A DNA stretch of 64,000 nt from Armillaria gallica (taxonomy: Eukaryota; Basidiomycota; Agaricomycetes; Agaricales; Physalacriaceae): positions 1,116,001-1,180,000 of the forward strand of contig JBANDB010000001.1 in NCBI GenBank assembly GCA_037576215.1, read 5' to 3'. The position numbers were made by a program, and so were the translations under genes. The notes below the pieces were generated by a model. The model had not been told where the DNA came from. It did no database searches and saw nothing but the letters and a program-made list of their open reading frames with translations. Shown here piece after piece: positions 1 through 13,123 of the stretch. Within the stretch, counting starts at the first letter, position 1. Every line of letters starts with the position of its first letter.

Positions 1-644
1 CGAGGCTATATGCCCAGAACTGACATGGGAATTTTGCAGGTCACATGAATGTTACTCTTGGTGGCAACATTCTACCATCAGATCAAGAGCTTGAAGTTCC
101 TCCAACGTTCAACTCGTGCTCCAAAATGCATTTCAGGCTATATACAGCGCTATACGTTTCGATCTGGGCGTAGTTCTCCCAGAATCAGATATTCGCGTCA
201 CCAATCATGTTCAATAAGAGCATATCTTCGGTCTCTCTCTTCAAGCCTTGGACCAACAGTACGGACCCTCCTCTTTGTGATATCGGTGATGGTGCCCGTG
301 ATTCGCTCCCAGATGGATCGTACAGGAAAACTATATATCTGGTGAACGACTCATATGCAAATTGCATACGACGAGTGCGCTCTGATTTTATAAATACTTT
401 GCAATTTCATGGGCCAGTGAGGTTTCGGGATCGTATCCCGGTCCCTGCCATGTCTTATCTTCGACCAGTGTTCCGCCGAAAGCCCATAGCATCAGCCATA
501 TCTAGCGTTTTTGTGGCAACTTTTGCCATGGTCTCTGCGGCGTGGTCCCTGTTCCATTTCATTGCTGGTTCTTTCTGCCAGACTCAAATTGGTACGCAGA
601 TATATTATGTGATTAACCTCCAGATGTCTGATAATGTTACCTAG
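1..644 (+). pseudogene. C-terminal part of an unrecognised membrane protein, frame-broken, cut by the window edge
   Basis: Coding-like sequence runs from an apparent 3' splice site (ttttgcag, ending near 39) to a stop at 642-644, but it uses three successive frames. The first gives a segment with LGGNILPSDQELEVPPTF, the second continues with FQAIYSAIRFDLGVVLPESD, and the third, from about 207, carries a Cys/Arg-containing loop, the stretch RRKPIASAISSVFVATFAM and one hydrophobic segment near the C terminus. Each frame change fits a single missing base (near 110-118 and near 209). Loop, hydrophobic segment and short tail resemble the C-terminal part of large Agaricomycete multi-pass membrane proteins of unknown function; that is an impression from memory, not a search. 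The N-terminal part lies outside the window. It could be a pseudogene, or a live gene with assembly errors. Confidence 0.4.
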
Positions 645-1498
645 ATGTATCCGGTTGTCCACATTGTGGCCATTGCCCAGGTAAATGAATATCATTCATG
701 AGAGATATTTTATGTGTTCCTGACGAAGTCAACCTTAGGTCCAACAGGAGATTCCGAGTCTGTATTGTTATCACGTCGCAGTAGCCGCTATGAAGCGATA
801 GCCATGGGAGAAATGCCAGAACATGGACCCTAAATTACATTGGACTGTATTTCAACGACTATTGGATTCACTATTCTCGGCTTCTGGTGCATTTTCGTAA
901 CTCGATAATATCCAGTTCGAGTGAAGGCCTCAAGTATACCTCAAGACCTTATATCTCGCCTTAAACGAGATTCATTACACGACCATCCGCTCATATCACG
1001 TATCTTTGTTCTCATAAGTCCATGCTCATTAACCTTAGCGAATTTGCGATGATTTATACAAGGTACTGGAGGACATGATATTGCATTAATCTTTGTGAGT
1101 CTTTGAGCGACGCAAGAGATCACGGCTTTGCTTTTCTCATGATTCAACGACAAGACAAGTCGAGACATGGGTGCGAATACTCAAAAATGACAAACGGACT
1201 TGATTTTTTGCAGAGCGTAATCTTTTCTTCAGATTTTTCACGGGCCTCCCATACACATACAAACCTTCTGACGCTGAAAAATCCAATGCCCAGATTCGTA
1301 CATAACACTTAAATAAAGTACAGATGTCGTACTTGCATACTGTTCCTCTTAACATAACTAGGATCCGGAATGAACGGCGGAATAGCAGGACTAGTACATA
1401 TAAGGGTATAGAAAACCGAATCGTTGTCGTAGCATAATCATTAAGAATCATGTATCGTTTATCCGGAGACGGCGTGAAAATAGACATGAAAGACACAC
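645..1498. other. Intergenic, no gene seen
   Basis: Between the left-edge fragment and the 3' end of the DUF221 gene. Open frames on both strands are short and carry no motif or convincing splice structure. It probably holds the 3' untranslated regions of the two converging genes. Confidence 0.5.
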
Positions 1499-4482
1499 TC
1501 ACTCCTCCCTCACCAAGTCAGGCGGCGGACCCGTAATAGCCACCTTGCCCTTCTCGTTCATCTCAGCATCGACCAAGCTCACAATAACCCCATGATCCAG
1601 ACATTCCCTCGCCTCGGACTTGGACAACTCCCCAACAGGACCATGAGCCAAAGGAAGCCACACTATCCTCTGCGGCCTCGAAGCTGCAGGGTGCGAGAAA
1701 CCATAGCTGTCTTCCTCCTTCTGCCGCTCCTTCATGTTCTTCGCCGCCATAAAGTCGTATTCCTTCGCAACGCCGCCTCCACTATCATGTGAGGCTTCGC
1801 TATCACCACCTGAACTCGTCGAAGCGACCTTCTCCTTCTCATGCCGATCCGTTGACTCCGGCTTATCCTGCTGAGAACCGTTAGGAGCTAGACGCGTCTC
1901 TGACCCGGTGCGATTAGGTAGGTCATCCTCATCCTCATTGACCTGCGCAGCTTCCATCTTCTCCACCAAGCTGAGAGGAAGTGCGTGAATTAACGGGTCA
2001 TAAGAATTGTTGATGATCAGATGGAAGAACACCTGCATTGGACCATGAGCCAAAGCTGTAATGACCAAACAGACCGCTCACAGTGAAAATAATCAATACA
2101 ACCATCAAGGCACCTTCTGCTACCGCGCTTGGTTTACCATTCTCGTCCTGGGCGAGGAAAAAGAGCGCGCATAAACAGACCTGCGAACATACTCCGTTTG
2201 TATTGCTTGCGGGAGAAGAGAAGCTAACACACCTCTTCAACGTACAAACCGACGAAGATGTGTTGCATCGCCTTCGGGAAGAACAAACCTCCTGTATCAT
2301 CGGGCTGCTGGAACTGCCACAGGAAGAGATACTTGTACAATTGATAGAACAAGAAGAAAGTTGCGCAGGCCAGACCATTGATGATGGGTGAAATAATAGA
2401 GTATCCAAGAGCTACAATCGCAGATCAGTAGTGTCTCAAAGGTGTCACTGTTTGTACTCACTAATGGTAGTCAACAACGTAATACCAGGGAAAAGAGTGC
2501 CCCAGGCGACATTGCGGGTACCGTACTTGATCCCCCAGATGCTTCGCGGCGTACTTCCGAGAAGGTAAAGCTTCACGTAATAGATAGCCAGTGGAACAAT
2601 TTGCAAAAATCCGGATGCTGTTCCAGAGAGACCCTGCAGAATCACATACCTGCGAAAAAGATAGCTCAGTGTTGTTCATCTACGATCAGAAGTTTAACTC
2701 ACGTCAAGAAGAAAGTGGAAGACGTCGGCAAGTTATGAGCAAGTAAGGAAGGAATAGATGTCGGGTTGTTGATAAGGCCGTCCAGAGACCCGATGATACC
2801 AGCGGATACAGTAACGATAAGAAATGAATGCTGTTGTGGCGTTAGTAACCTGTCTGCGCGTTACGACAATGATGTGACTCACAATGACTTGGAAGATGAA
2901 ATAACGCGTCATAAGACTGAGTTCCAGGCCTGTCTTCTTCGGAATGCCCTCGAAACGCGCCAGGAGACGAAGAACAATGGGAAGGAGTATCATGAGAACT
3001 GCGAGAGCGACGGGGGGAAGGATACCCTAGCAAACAGAATGTTGAGCATTCACGTCTCATGCAGGGAGAAATTTGCTCACCGAAATGATACCCAGAACCG
3101 GGCCAGGTAATTTACATATCCATGCAAGCCAACTCGCCGTGCTACATAACGTATACACATTGGAGACGATACCGACGAAAGCCACGGGGAACGCCCAAAG
3201 GATGATGAGAGCTGCGGTGAGAGAATAGCTGATCACTAACCGAACCTAGAACGCCGGTTTAGACGTAATGGAATTCGAAACGATGAAGCGAAATGTACCT
3301 TCATTTCGTACGGGTTCATCCCGAGGTTAGCCCAGATAACGTCGTCAGGTGCAACTTCGGTATAGCGACCACTCATTCGGTAAGGCTCGTGGTGAAGAAG
3401 AACTTGTATTCCCAAATGTGCTGCGATCTGCCGGTTGAACGTGATGAACGCGCTGTTGAGTGGAGGATAGGTCGTGTCGGAAGCGTCGTCAAGTTTCGCC
3501 CTGCCCTCGTCGAGTAGCTGAGAGCACTTCTGAATCTCCTCTCTAGCCCAGTCAATGGAGTCCACTTTCCTCCCCCACAAACCCAAGAATCCAAGCCTGT
3601 GTGTAGGGCGTTTGTCTTGGGGTACAGCCGCGGCTGTCTCTTCCGAAGATGTCTTGTCCGATTTGCTAGCGATAGAGAGCAGTTTGTTTTCGGCTGACTC
3701 GAGCTTGTTGCATGCATCGAGGCGACGATCGTAGATGTCAGGAAGCTCCTTAAGGTTCCGGTTTATGAAGATGCGCTTAACGCCGCCAGGAAGTTCGCCG
3801 AATATCTTCAATAGCCCATCCTGCGAAAGGTACTTGGCGGGTATGCCGGTGACGAGGATGGTCTTCGCCTGGACAGACCTGGAATGTACGGGATTGATGA
3901 GGAACTGTTGTCGTTTAGTGATGAAGTTGCGCATTTCATTCTTGACATTGTAAAGGACCCAAGCTGCGAAAAGTTATATACGGGAAGCAGACTAAATCAA
4001 CACGCAACGCACCTGTGAACAACCAGGCGAGGATTATATGCGCAGCATACCGTTGCTGCTTATTGGTAGCCACATTTCCAAAAACCAATATGTCCAACTT
4101 CTCGTTGTTGCCCACCCGAGTATTCACGCTGGTGACAGGAAGCAGGATGGCCCAGGAGAGGAACCATATCGGCAGGAAAATTTTGACCATCATACGGAGA
4201 AAGCGAACGAAGAGATAGGCGTCCATGCCGTTCGCGTTGATGATGTCATTGTAGTCCGCCTTGAAGACCGCGATTGGCCAGTAGAAGATGCCCTTTGAAA
4301 GAGGCTGAATCCTCTTGGACGGAGCTGGAACATAGGTGCGGGGTTCATAAATCGCCTTGAAGTAGGGTCGTAGCAGTGTGAATGCAGCGATCTCGATACC
4401 GAAGACGGCACCGTTGAAGACAAGGGCGGTGACGAAGGTCTTCGTCGACGCCGACGGGGAACGTAGAGATGTCGTCGCTCAT
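1499..4482 (-). CDS. CSC1/OSCA-like cation channel (DUF221, RSN1_7TM family)
   Basis: Multi-pass membrane protein of the calcium-permeable, stress-gated CSC1/OSCA/TMEM63 family (fungal PHM7/RSN1 relatives). From the N terminus the exons give a first membrane segment (TKTFVTALVFNGAVFGIEI), the Phe/Trp-rich late-exocytosis-type region, a cytosolic RNA-recognition-like domain (about 3299-3963, with the ILVTGIPAKYLSQDG stretch), then the DUF221 core with AFPVAFVGIVSNV, GIIGSLDGLINNP and NVAWGTLFPGITLLTTI, and an acidic, Ser-rich tail after PLSLVEKMEAAQ. Introns resolved on the minus strand include 3964-4012 and 3246-3298; at least five more lie downstream. The 5' end is odd: the ATG at 4480-4482 is one base out of phase with the clear membrane-coding frame, and in that frame TGA overlaps the ATG. 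Removing one base after the ATG restores a normal N terminus. This is either a sequence error, an unseen 5' exon or a real lesion. The family call is firm; ion selectivity is inferred from the family. Confidence 0.88.
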
Positions 4483-7086
4483 GGTGGTGGGAGGAAGAGG
4501 AAGCAAAGCGATCGAATGGGTTTTGCATCTATTTGTCTATATATAGCCCAGCGGTACCCACTCCAATATTATATATATGGGCCATGTCTCGGCTGCACAT
4601 TTATGACGCGTCTTCAAATCGTGAGCTCATCGTGTTATTTCTCTGCACAGAGGAAACGAGAAAAAAATGAGAGTTGGATGAGCAGTGCATTTAGGAGGCG
4701 GGGGTCCAGAACACGGAATTTTGACGGGAGACGGAATTTTGGCCTCGGAAATAAACAAGACAGTGAACTCTTAGCATGCCTCATGTCAAGTACCGGATGA
4801 CCCGCCCAGCAATCGTAGGGCTTGGTCAAGGTGCTGGTGGTATTCCGCAGCATCTGCGATTATCTCCCCGACTGTCCTGTCAATCGGCCTTGCAATCGAG
4901 CCTGCAAACTTCCAAAAAATGGATAGTTAGGAGGCTCCGTGCTAGACGTACGGGGGAACGGAAGGGGGCTTGAATGGGATCCTTCTGGATAATTAAAAGA
5001 CTCGGACGACCGTCGATAAGATGGCCTTCGTGAAGCAATATCTGCTTCTAGAGTCGGCACAACATCGGACACAAGCAGGCTCCGTCCATGCACAAATGTG
5101 AAAAATCCGTTAAACCGTGGGAAGATGCTAGGAACAGCACCTGTCGCGCCCATCGGCCTAAAGTCTATCCTCCATATTGTGACTGTCAACCTTCTCTTAG
5201 AAATTTTTACGGAAAATTGGAAAATTTTGACCCGTCACGGTTTCGCAACTTGGAAGCTAGTTGTAAACCCTACTCAACGATCCGTATGAAGAAAAGTCGT
5301 CCAATAGATGGTGGAGCTTGGAAGCTTGAAGACGCGAACACATGACCAGAAGGGAACCGCGATCGACGGTCACTGATGTGATCATAGTGTGCGCGGAACA
5401 ACGTCGCCGCAGTGTGTCAATGGAGGTTGAGCTGTCGGAACGTTCCGCAAGTTTTTTTTGTAGACCTTGAAGACGAGTCGGACCTCGAAATTCAGGACTG
5501 GGAAATTCTTGTCTCTGCAAACTTGCTGCAAACATCAAGCCGTCCCAAATCCTGTGTGGGCGTATAAGTGAGCACTCAAATACTACCAAGGTAGCTCACC
5601 CAAAGATCCTAACCCTTCAAGCGACGGTATTGTCCAACTTTGTATTGATAAACTCGTCCAATCGTAGAAGTCGAGAGGGCGAACATGCGAAGTAGATACC
5701 CGCAACAACGGACGTTGATGACAATCATCGTGACCTTTGAAACTATAGACCCACGTCTAACTGAGGTGTAGAGTACACCCAGTGAATGATATAGTACTGC
5801 GAAACAACTTTGCCAAAGAATTCAGATGTCAAATGGCTGATCGACTGGTATCGTTGAGTCAGGAACGGAGGAATGAAGGATCTAAGTTACTTACGGGCTA
5901 TCATATAGTGCCTTGACGAGGTTCGAGTATTCCAAGAGCGCGTCAAACATAGCAATAACCCGACGTCCGTCCACCACGTCGTCTACAGCCTCTAGCTAGC
6001 AGGCTCGGGCTGCTTTATAATATTTCCGAATGCTTGATTTTCAAAGGGCAGGACAGAATCCTCTTGGAAGGTAGCCCATTACTCTGAGGTCCACTTAAGG
6101 CGCAGAGATAGCATGCTGAGGAAGCTGATGTCCATGCTGATATGATACGAATACCAAGAGACCAAGCGCGTCCGGAAACGCCCCCAAATCCAGACACATA
6201 GGACGGGAGTAGTGATGAGAAGAATCTTTGCCGTTTGAAAACCTGCAAGAGGAGAAATCCACGTCCAAGAAAGATGCTCATTTGGCACCTACTCGCATCA
6301 CAGGTAACCGTGCACGATGATGGCCCCGTTGTTAAGCAACCTCGCTTTGCTTCCTCGCGGTAACGTTTGGCCGCGCATATATTCGTCTGGCATGCCGGAT
6401 TGAGAACGTACTCCCACAGTCACATTGGGTCTGCTCATCGTCACCTCAGATATAAACCGGCCGTTTGAAGCAAGAGCGCAGTTAAGTAGCTCTAACACCT
6501 AGCTAGTTCATATGAGCACCGTGACCGGGGAAGAAGATTAGAAATAAAATCTACCGCATAGTGGAGTTGAGCGCCGAATCAGAAAGCAGAATATCAGACG
6601 GGACATTAAGAGAAAGTAGAAAGAAGGAGCGCTAGCCGGGCCGATGACGCCCCAAACTTCTTGGATGAGAAAAGTTCCCACAACCTGAGATCAATGATCT
6701 TTCCTCGATCAAAGTTCACTGCCTTGCATTCTGATTTTGTTCTTTCAGTACACAGTTTCTCATGCACGATGTCTGTCTGTATGAAAACCGCAGTACTGTT
6801 GGGCCTAGATCAGGACTAGGATTCTCACTTTCCCTATTTTTTCACATGTTGCGCAGTTACACACTCATTAACAGGGTTTCGTTCCCATGGTCCGTTCATA
6901 TTCTAACCCGCCGAGGCCTAGTACACTTATAAATAATCTAGATTCCCCTGAATGATTGATTCATGTGCTATTCGCGTTGAAGTCCAAGGTCCCCGCACCG
7001 CCTACTAACAAACCATTGATTTCATGTTACTATTAACGGTCTCAGTTCCAGGTAACTAACTATACAACTAAGGCAACGAGGCAAAT
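4483..7086. other. Intergenic stretch with weak coding traces on the minus strand
   Basis: No recognised gene. On the minus strand several segments read like protein but do not assemble into a family I know: about 6298-6498 (with RSQSGMPDEYMRGQTLPRG), 6079-6260 (hydrophobic, AKILLITTPVLCVWIWGRF), 5890-6000 (VVDGRRVIAMFDALLEYSN, followed by a gtaagt donor), 5257-5589, and 4860-5210 ending in a Ser/Pro-rich tail and a stop at 4860. Together they could be exons of a decayed or fast-evolving membrane protein. 6560-7086 shows nothing. The right end should hold the 3' flank of the DUF1769 gene, the left end the DUF221 promoter. Confidence 0.3.
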
Positions 7087-8206
7087 TCAGTCCTCCTGTT
7101 CGATCACAATACACCAAAAGGTCCTCCCCCAGGGATCTCCTCCCGCTTCCGGATCTCTGTTGCGTTCACAGCATACGAACCTGACAGGCTGTCCATCCCA
7201 GTACCGCATCAGATCAAAAGATATACCACCAGGAAGCCGCAAGGCGAGTGACGGACTGAATTCGAGGAATCCATAGCAAAAGTCTGTTGTGATCACGTCC
7301 TGTAAGATCAATCAGAATGCTGTTCAGCGGACGGAACGGTATGGTTGCACCTGGTCGGAGAATGTAATCATGCGTCTGTTCTCCTCTGAAGAGAAGAACG
7401 CTTGGCGCTGTGACGCGGTCTGTAGGGTGGCCAAATTCTGATTGACTTGTTTCTTGCGCCGTCTTGATATCCTTAATTTAGAGCTGGAGCTGGCAGAGGA
7501 GGAGGAGGAGGAAGAAGAAGACAGAGACGATGTAGAAGAACAAGGAGAGGTCGATACTGAGGCAAGATAGAGATTGGAGGTATCATCAGAAATAGACGTA
7601 TACTTGTCAGGGAATGGCGGTGGTCCCACGCTTGCCGAGTCTATGTCCATCAAATCACTATTCAACCGTGAGTGGACGAAGTGGGGCATTGTCGCTATGA
7701 GGGGTGACAAGGCCCATGGTTTCGATTGAGAAGTAAGGTCGTGTTCAAGGACAGGGTCGACATATCTGCCATAAAAATAACGTTAGTGGCAAGAACACGA
7801 TATTCCACCAAAATCCCTCACGTCATGAATTTCAATGCAGCGCCAGATCCCCAAGGGAGGTTGAGCGGCCTATCAAAGGTGTTTCCAAACAAAATGTCAT
7901 TTGCAGAGTATGGTTTCAAGAACCTGCCTGGATATCACGAAAGTCAATGAACCGTCATGAAACTGATAAGCACAGCTTACCCTGAACCTGGATACTCCAA
8001 GTAGTACCCTGACGCTCTTGGCGGGAGAAGTACTCGCTTTCCCGTACGTCGCCTGCGTGCGAATTCGTAAAACCTTTGATGTTCACAAGAATCTCGCCGT
8101 CGAAGATGTCTGAAGTGATTCTGAACGGTTGATTCGTGTTCACCATAGGCGAGATAGGCTCCAGAGCCTCTAGTGAAGGGCCTGCAAGGACACGAAGACC
8201 AGGCAT
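7087..8206 (-). CDS. DUF1769 (UPF0590-like) family protein
   Basis: Conserved fungal protein of unknown function. Four exons (7981-8206, 7822-7927, 7351-7765, 7087-7299) separated by introns of 51-56 nt sum to 960 nt, an uninterrupted 319-residue frame. The N-terminal half has RLRVLAGPS-like and TTWSIQVQGRF-like stretches. After a Ser-rich low-complexity insert (SSSLSS runs encoded near 7495-7550) and a basic patch (ISRRRKKQ), the C-terminal half has FCYGFLEFSP, LRLPGGISFDLMRYWDGQPV and RTFWCIVIEQED, the signature of DUF1769. The start was chosen because MPGLRVLAGPS fits the family N terminus. The Ser-rich insert makes it longer than the conserved core. The family call rests on remembered family motifs; biochemical role unknown. 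Confidence 0.85.
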
Positions 8207-8765
8207 CCTATCCGCAGTCAGAGTAGAAGGAGAAGGTGGGAGCTCAGTACCCTGAAAATCCCAACACCCGAATTGGGACGGTACTGACGTCAGGTTTAAT
8301 TCAATCGCGCTGTTCCTATTCGAGTTGAAAGCGTAACGTTAATAATAGGAAGGCGGGAAATAAGTAAATTTAGCTCAATGAGAAATTCCACGATCCATTA
8401 TTTAAATGGCCAAGAGTAAACGTGTTTGTGTGTCCCTGCAGATGGAGAATAGGAATATCTAAGTTAACACGAGGACAGTCACCGCTGAAACAGGTATAGA
8501 AGTCCAGGGGCTTGAACTGTGCAAGTGCCTCGGGGAAGGAGCGTAGTAAGAAAGCGTGATACATGCTGTGATGCAGAAGAAAAAAATAGTACAAGGAGAG
8601 GCGCACTCTCTCTGAATGATAAGATATTGACAGTAAATACGAGCGATATATAACGGCACGACAAAAGAGTGGAAGTCATAGTGCAACACGCGTAGAACAC
8701 AATAAAAAGGTGATAAATAAAGACAACCAGCAACCCGTAAGACGAAAGAAAACGAGGAAAGCAGT
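8207..8765. other. Intergenic, no gene seen
   Basis: Promoter side of the DUF1769 gene and 3' side of the DUF7729 gene. AT-rich, with several short overlapping minus-strand frames (8370-8790) that are low in complexity and lack motifs. Confidence 0.5.
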
Positions 8766-10018
8766 CTAAAGCAGTGTGTACAATGTCCATGCAGTTAATG
8801 CCGATATCGCCAAAACACCCGTTGCGCCCACCCGTAATATCAGCGCACCAGATGCGACAGCCGCAACCGTTCGTGCGTAATCAGATCCACAGTTACCCGT
8901 TGCCAGCTCCTGTGCCGGAGGATAAGTCTTCCTCAAATCATCCAACAAGCCCGAGGTCGACGAATTGTCTAGCCCATCGGCGTAGACAGTCATCAGACTC
9001 TTCGTGCAAGCCGAGCATGACGGCGTGGACGAGTTAGGCACATTGATTCCCAACGGCAGCTCATAGAAATAGAGATCTGAAGGGTCCGAGTTGTGGACGG
9101 CATTGACGTAACAGTATGTGTCGGTGGTAGGATCCGTTAGGCAGGCAGCGGTGTACATGGTGGAATACGCCTGCAGGGACGCAAGCGTATCTACGGCATT
9201 AGAGTTATTGTCTTCAATATCGGCTTGACACTGTGTTTTCAGCGTGGACGCAAACCACGCCATATTCGTAACACACTGAGAATAGCCGAGCGTTGGGTTA
9301 CAGATACCCCAGATCACATTATTGAGCTCCGTAAGATTGTCTTGTACCTGCAAGAATGATAAGCGGTATCCTCAACGGAAAAGGGGGGCGAGAAACGGAC
9401 CTTTATGAACGATGATGATGTCTGCAACAGAACCGAGAATGGTCTACACGAGCGAAACGCGGCGGTGTTGGTCATGTTCGTAAAGAATTGGTAGCATGTC
9501 ATGCTTGAGAAGTTCTGGCTAACATCGGAATCGAAGGACTGAGGGAAGGGAGTAGGGAGGTCGGGATCAGTAGGGACTGTGGGTAGTGCTTGTTGACTCG
9601 CAGGGATCGTTGTCGTTGCGACCGCAGACGCAGATGTGGTGGATGTGGCAGATGCTGCTGGTGTCGAGGAAAAGATGAGTGTAGCAGTCGATCCAGTGAC
9701 TATGGATGTCTCCACCACTGTCTGCTCGGCATCCTGTGGATGTCTTTTATGCCGTCGCCAGTCTGTTCCCTTCGTGGATATGGTATGCCAATCGAGCGGT
9801 AGGGATTCGGAGAATATATCGAACGCAACCGGATGTGTGATGTAGCGCGTTGATGCGGTGATGAGCACAAGCGCCAGCGGAATGAAGAGCACCGTCCACT
9901 TTGCTCTGCGTCCAGTACTGCGTTTGCTTTCCGCCAGCATAGTATTTTCTCTCACCGACTCCTGAACGCTCTCGCCTGCAGGTGATTGTAGAGGCGATGG
10001 CGGTGGGGTGAACATCAA
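8766..10018 (-). CDS. DUF7729 domain protein, predicted membrane-anchored or secreted
   Basis: Two exons (9401-10018 and 8766-9347; intron 9348-9400, 53 nt) give 1200 nt and 399 residues. A short cytosolic N terminus rich in Pro/Ser is followed by one hydrophobic segment (around residues 41-60, VLFIPLALVLITAS), then a Thr/Ser/Ala-rich stalk (AASATSTTSASAVATTT) and a Cys-rich globular region with FPQSFDSDVSQNFSSMTCYQ, VIWGICNPTLGYSQCV, CLTDPTTDTYCYVNAV and SCSACTKSLM. The last 30 or so residues are hydrophobic, consistent with a C-terminal membrane segment or GPI signal. The Cys pattern and the DLYFYELPLGI motif match basidiomycete DUF7729 proteins as I remember them. Several N-glycosylation sequons (NFS, NMT, NSS) support an extracellular domain. 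Function unknown; surface or wall location is inferred. Confidence 0.75.
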
Positions 10019-13000
10019 GATGCACTTGTAGTTGGTCTAAAATGTGAAACGAGTGTGGTATGAAGGAATGTTGGGATCGCGGAGAGAGAGCCGTCACAGA
10101 TGGGTAGATTGTGTCGTCTTCCCTCAAAATCTATTCATCATCTACATTCAGGAACGAGCAAAAAAGTGAAATATTGAGGCGATACGCACCTGGCAGCGAC
10201 AGACAGACAGAAAGCACCAGCCGTACGTAGGTCGTTATAAGAATTCGTGTCGTCGCAGCCGATGGAGGTCAGAGGGGGAAAACCCTTACCGCGACACAAG
10301 GATCCGTCATGAGAAAGTTCTACGCCGGGATGATCGAGCCTCGTGGCGAAGCAGGCACGCCTGCCAAAAGATCACCAAACAAATTCCTTCTCACCACCTG
10401 CTCCCTTCCATCTTAGTGAATCCTATCACCTCCCAAGCACCCCGTGCTCATCCCAGTGAGAGAAAAAAAAACATGCCATCCCGCTTTGCTGAGAAAATAT
10501 CACTTGGAAAAAAATCGGTAACAGACATTTCTGATACCCATATCTTTGGTTTCATCGGGCGGAGAACCGCCTCTATTCAATTATAGATCTCGAAGGCACC
10601 CTAGAACTGTACAAGCGCTGGCAGGCGCGACCTTTTTTTACGCAGGCGCATACGTGGATTCGCCTGAAGATATTAATATTTAATTAGGGTGCAAATAATT
10701 AAACGTTGTTGCGAATTTCACCTTCGGGCTCATTGTCACTTTTTTCAAAGCGTGACATTTCTTCACATACGCGCAGCGCAATCCAGTCTCACGATGGACG
10801 GGCCCAAAGTGTTCCTGGGACTCGCCATCTTCGGGTTGCGCCCACACTGAGTTGATGCATGTAATCAGTCATTGCAACCTGGGTTCAATACTGGTGTGCT
10901 GTGATGGCGGGGTTGCCAGGCGGCAACCGGTTTCTATTCGCTATGGTGGTCGACGTACATAATCGCCATCCCCCTACAATGTAATCCCGGGCAAGGTAAA
11001 TTTGCGGTAACATAGTAGTCATCTCAGTAGGTTCAGTTAACCCCCTTCATCAAATTGTCCGGGGCTGCCGCGTTGATGATTACGGGGTAAGTCGGTCTCA
11101 ACCATGAATCGGGGCCTTTTATATACCCGAGCATCAGACCTCAGGACCGAGGACAGAGGGAACGACCGGTAAACTGGGAAGAATGCAGTCCTTACTCGGT
11201 GAGATGCCTATCATAGTAGCCCCAAACCAAAGTACAGACAGTCCACATTTCAGAGAGCACGCAATATCATTCCACTGACAGAGTAGAAATGGGGCATAAT
11301 TAACCTTACAGTCCGGGTGGCTAGAGTGCGCTCTAGGTAAAATGAAGGATCAGCATGGGTAATGAGTGAGCGGTGCCGGTGCGGCGGGCAGTGGCAAATG
11401 AAATTTTCAAATACTGCGCTCGATGTGAAATATTAATCATTGACATAAATTGAATGGATAGAGTTCTCTTACATAGCCTGGGCCGACGCTTAGATGGAGG
11501 CGAGACGATGGGGTCGAAAGATAAGGTCCCCCACGTTGCAGCCTCGCGTACGCGTTGTATGCTGTTGTATGTGGCTATTGCCACGACCACGTGATATTCC
11601 TACCGAAGAACGGGAATTTCCTGGTTCCACATGCTCTCGCTCTTCTTCATTCTGGCAATCTTTCCTTACTCAGAATAATGCCCTTCAAGTTGGCATTCGA
11701 GTTCCACTGCGTGTTGCAACGGGTGTAGCAACTGTTAAGTGTGGCAGGTCGAAGTTGGGACGAAGCATAACTTTTGACTTGAACTCACTGGCAGTACAGC
11801 AGGCAGACATTGGGACACGTTTCATTTAACAAATTATACGTCGGCTCGTGGACATTAACAGGACTTGCTCTGAGGATTTATTTTTCCGCCTCAGAGGGTG
11901 GCCGACAACTTTAAATCGGTATGACATTTTTATCCCCTCTTAGAATAGTACAGTTGCTCACTAACGAACTGGAAATTTTTTTCGTGTGGGCTTTTGCCAT
12001 TTAGCCATTCCAACGCGCTTACATGCCAATGACCTGGGTCTGAAATTTCTTCATTCAAGTCCTGCAGATGCATCTAGGTCCTTTCGGTCTCTGTCTCGAC
12101 CCACAGTACAGACGCCCCAGCACTTTGGTCCAAATCGTAGCGACTAGTAGTCCGCCTTTCTATCTGCTATAGACGCATGGCTTCCCTCACTTTCGGGAAA
12201 AGGAAGAACCTTGTCTTAGAGGTCGAGTCAGCATTATAATCTAAACCTACGAGTCGGATAGCCGGTCTTCAGCCCTACTGATGAACATGATTCAGTCCTT
12301 AAGAGACATGCTGAGCTATTGAGGGCGTGTATATTATATTTCCTCTTTCGATCAGGCGCGTCGTCGGCTAGTCTTCAGTCGAAACTTTGACTGTGCTCCT
12401 CAGCGTGAACTATATCGGACTTACTGTGGAATGTCCGAGCTAATTCGCTTTAGATCGCATTTCCTTGGTAGTCGGAATCGGAAGGTTTCTACTGAATAGT
12501 GTCGGCAGTATCATGTGCACAATGCGAAGTTGTCCGAGCCCCAGACGATGATTTTCGCGGCCCCGGGCTGGCTCAATGGTTAGTCTTCCTTCGCTAGATT
12601 GCCGCTACGTGGTGTTGTTTGGAATTGTGTTCTGTATCAAATTTCTCGACATTGCGACTGTGAGATTCGAGGCAAAGGTATGAGAAAAGCCGATTACCGC
12701 GTTCTCGTAAATATCTACGTCCAGGTATAGGCGCATGTCAGTGGCGGGGCTCACCCTGAAAGCCCGAATCGTCCTTCCTCCCCTACGTACCACGAGCACT
12801 ACTCCGATACGACGGGTTCGTCTCATCCTCAAAGAACATCGCCCTTCCCCCCTCGAAGTCTGGAAATGGAAGGCTATTGGCCTTATGGAATGGAGGATGG
12901 ATTGTTATGAAGATGTCGCGCTCCTACTCGCAGCCGACAAAGATGGCCGCCTCCAGCCCACACTATTCATGCCGCCCAACCCATTTCTGGATGACTAGGG

Positions 13001-13123
13001 TCTTAATCCATGGAACGTTTCGTTTCGTGCAATGCACACTCGAAATCTACACGGAACGTATAGAAACCGACATCGAATTATTATAAAAATACATATATCG
13101 ATACACACAAGACAATGTACACT
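10019..13123. other. 3.1 kb gap without a supported gene
   Basis: Contains the divergent upstream region of the DUF7729 gene and the 3' flank of RPB11. Most of it has no open frame of note. The exception is 12,735-13,000 on the plus strand, where two overlapping frames read like protein: one Pro/Ser-rich (EGYWPYGMEDGLL before a stop), the other ending ADKDGRLQPTLFMPPNPFLDD. Either could be a last exon, but no upstream exon was found. A tRNA-A-box-like string near 12,568 was examined and rejected. Confidence 0.4.

Noticed and set aside
9590..9845. Cys/Arg-rich plus-strand frames that look like a Cys-rich peptide
   Set aside because: Antisense to the Thr/Ser-rich stalk of the DUF7729 protein; the composition is a by-product.
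10870..10900. B-box-like string gggttcaatactgg
   Set aside because: No A box at the right distance and no cloverleaf.
12560..12640. tRNA-like A box (tggctcaatggttag)
   Set aside because: No matching D-stem, no B box (GGTTCGA-type) and no acceptor pairing downstream; not a tRNA.
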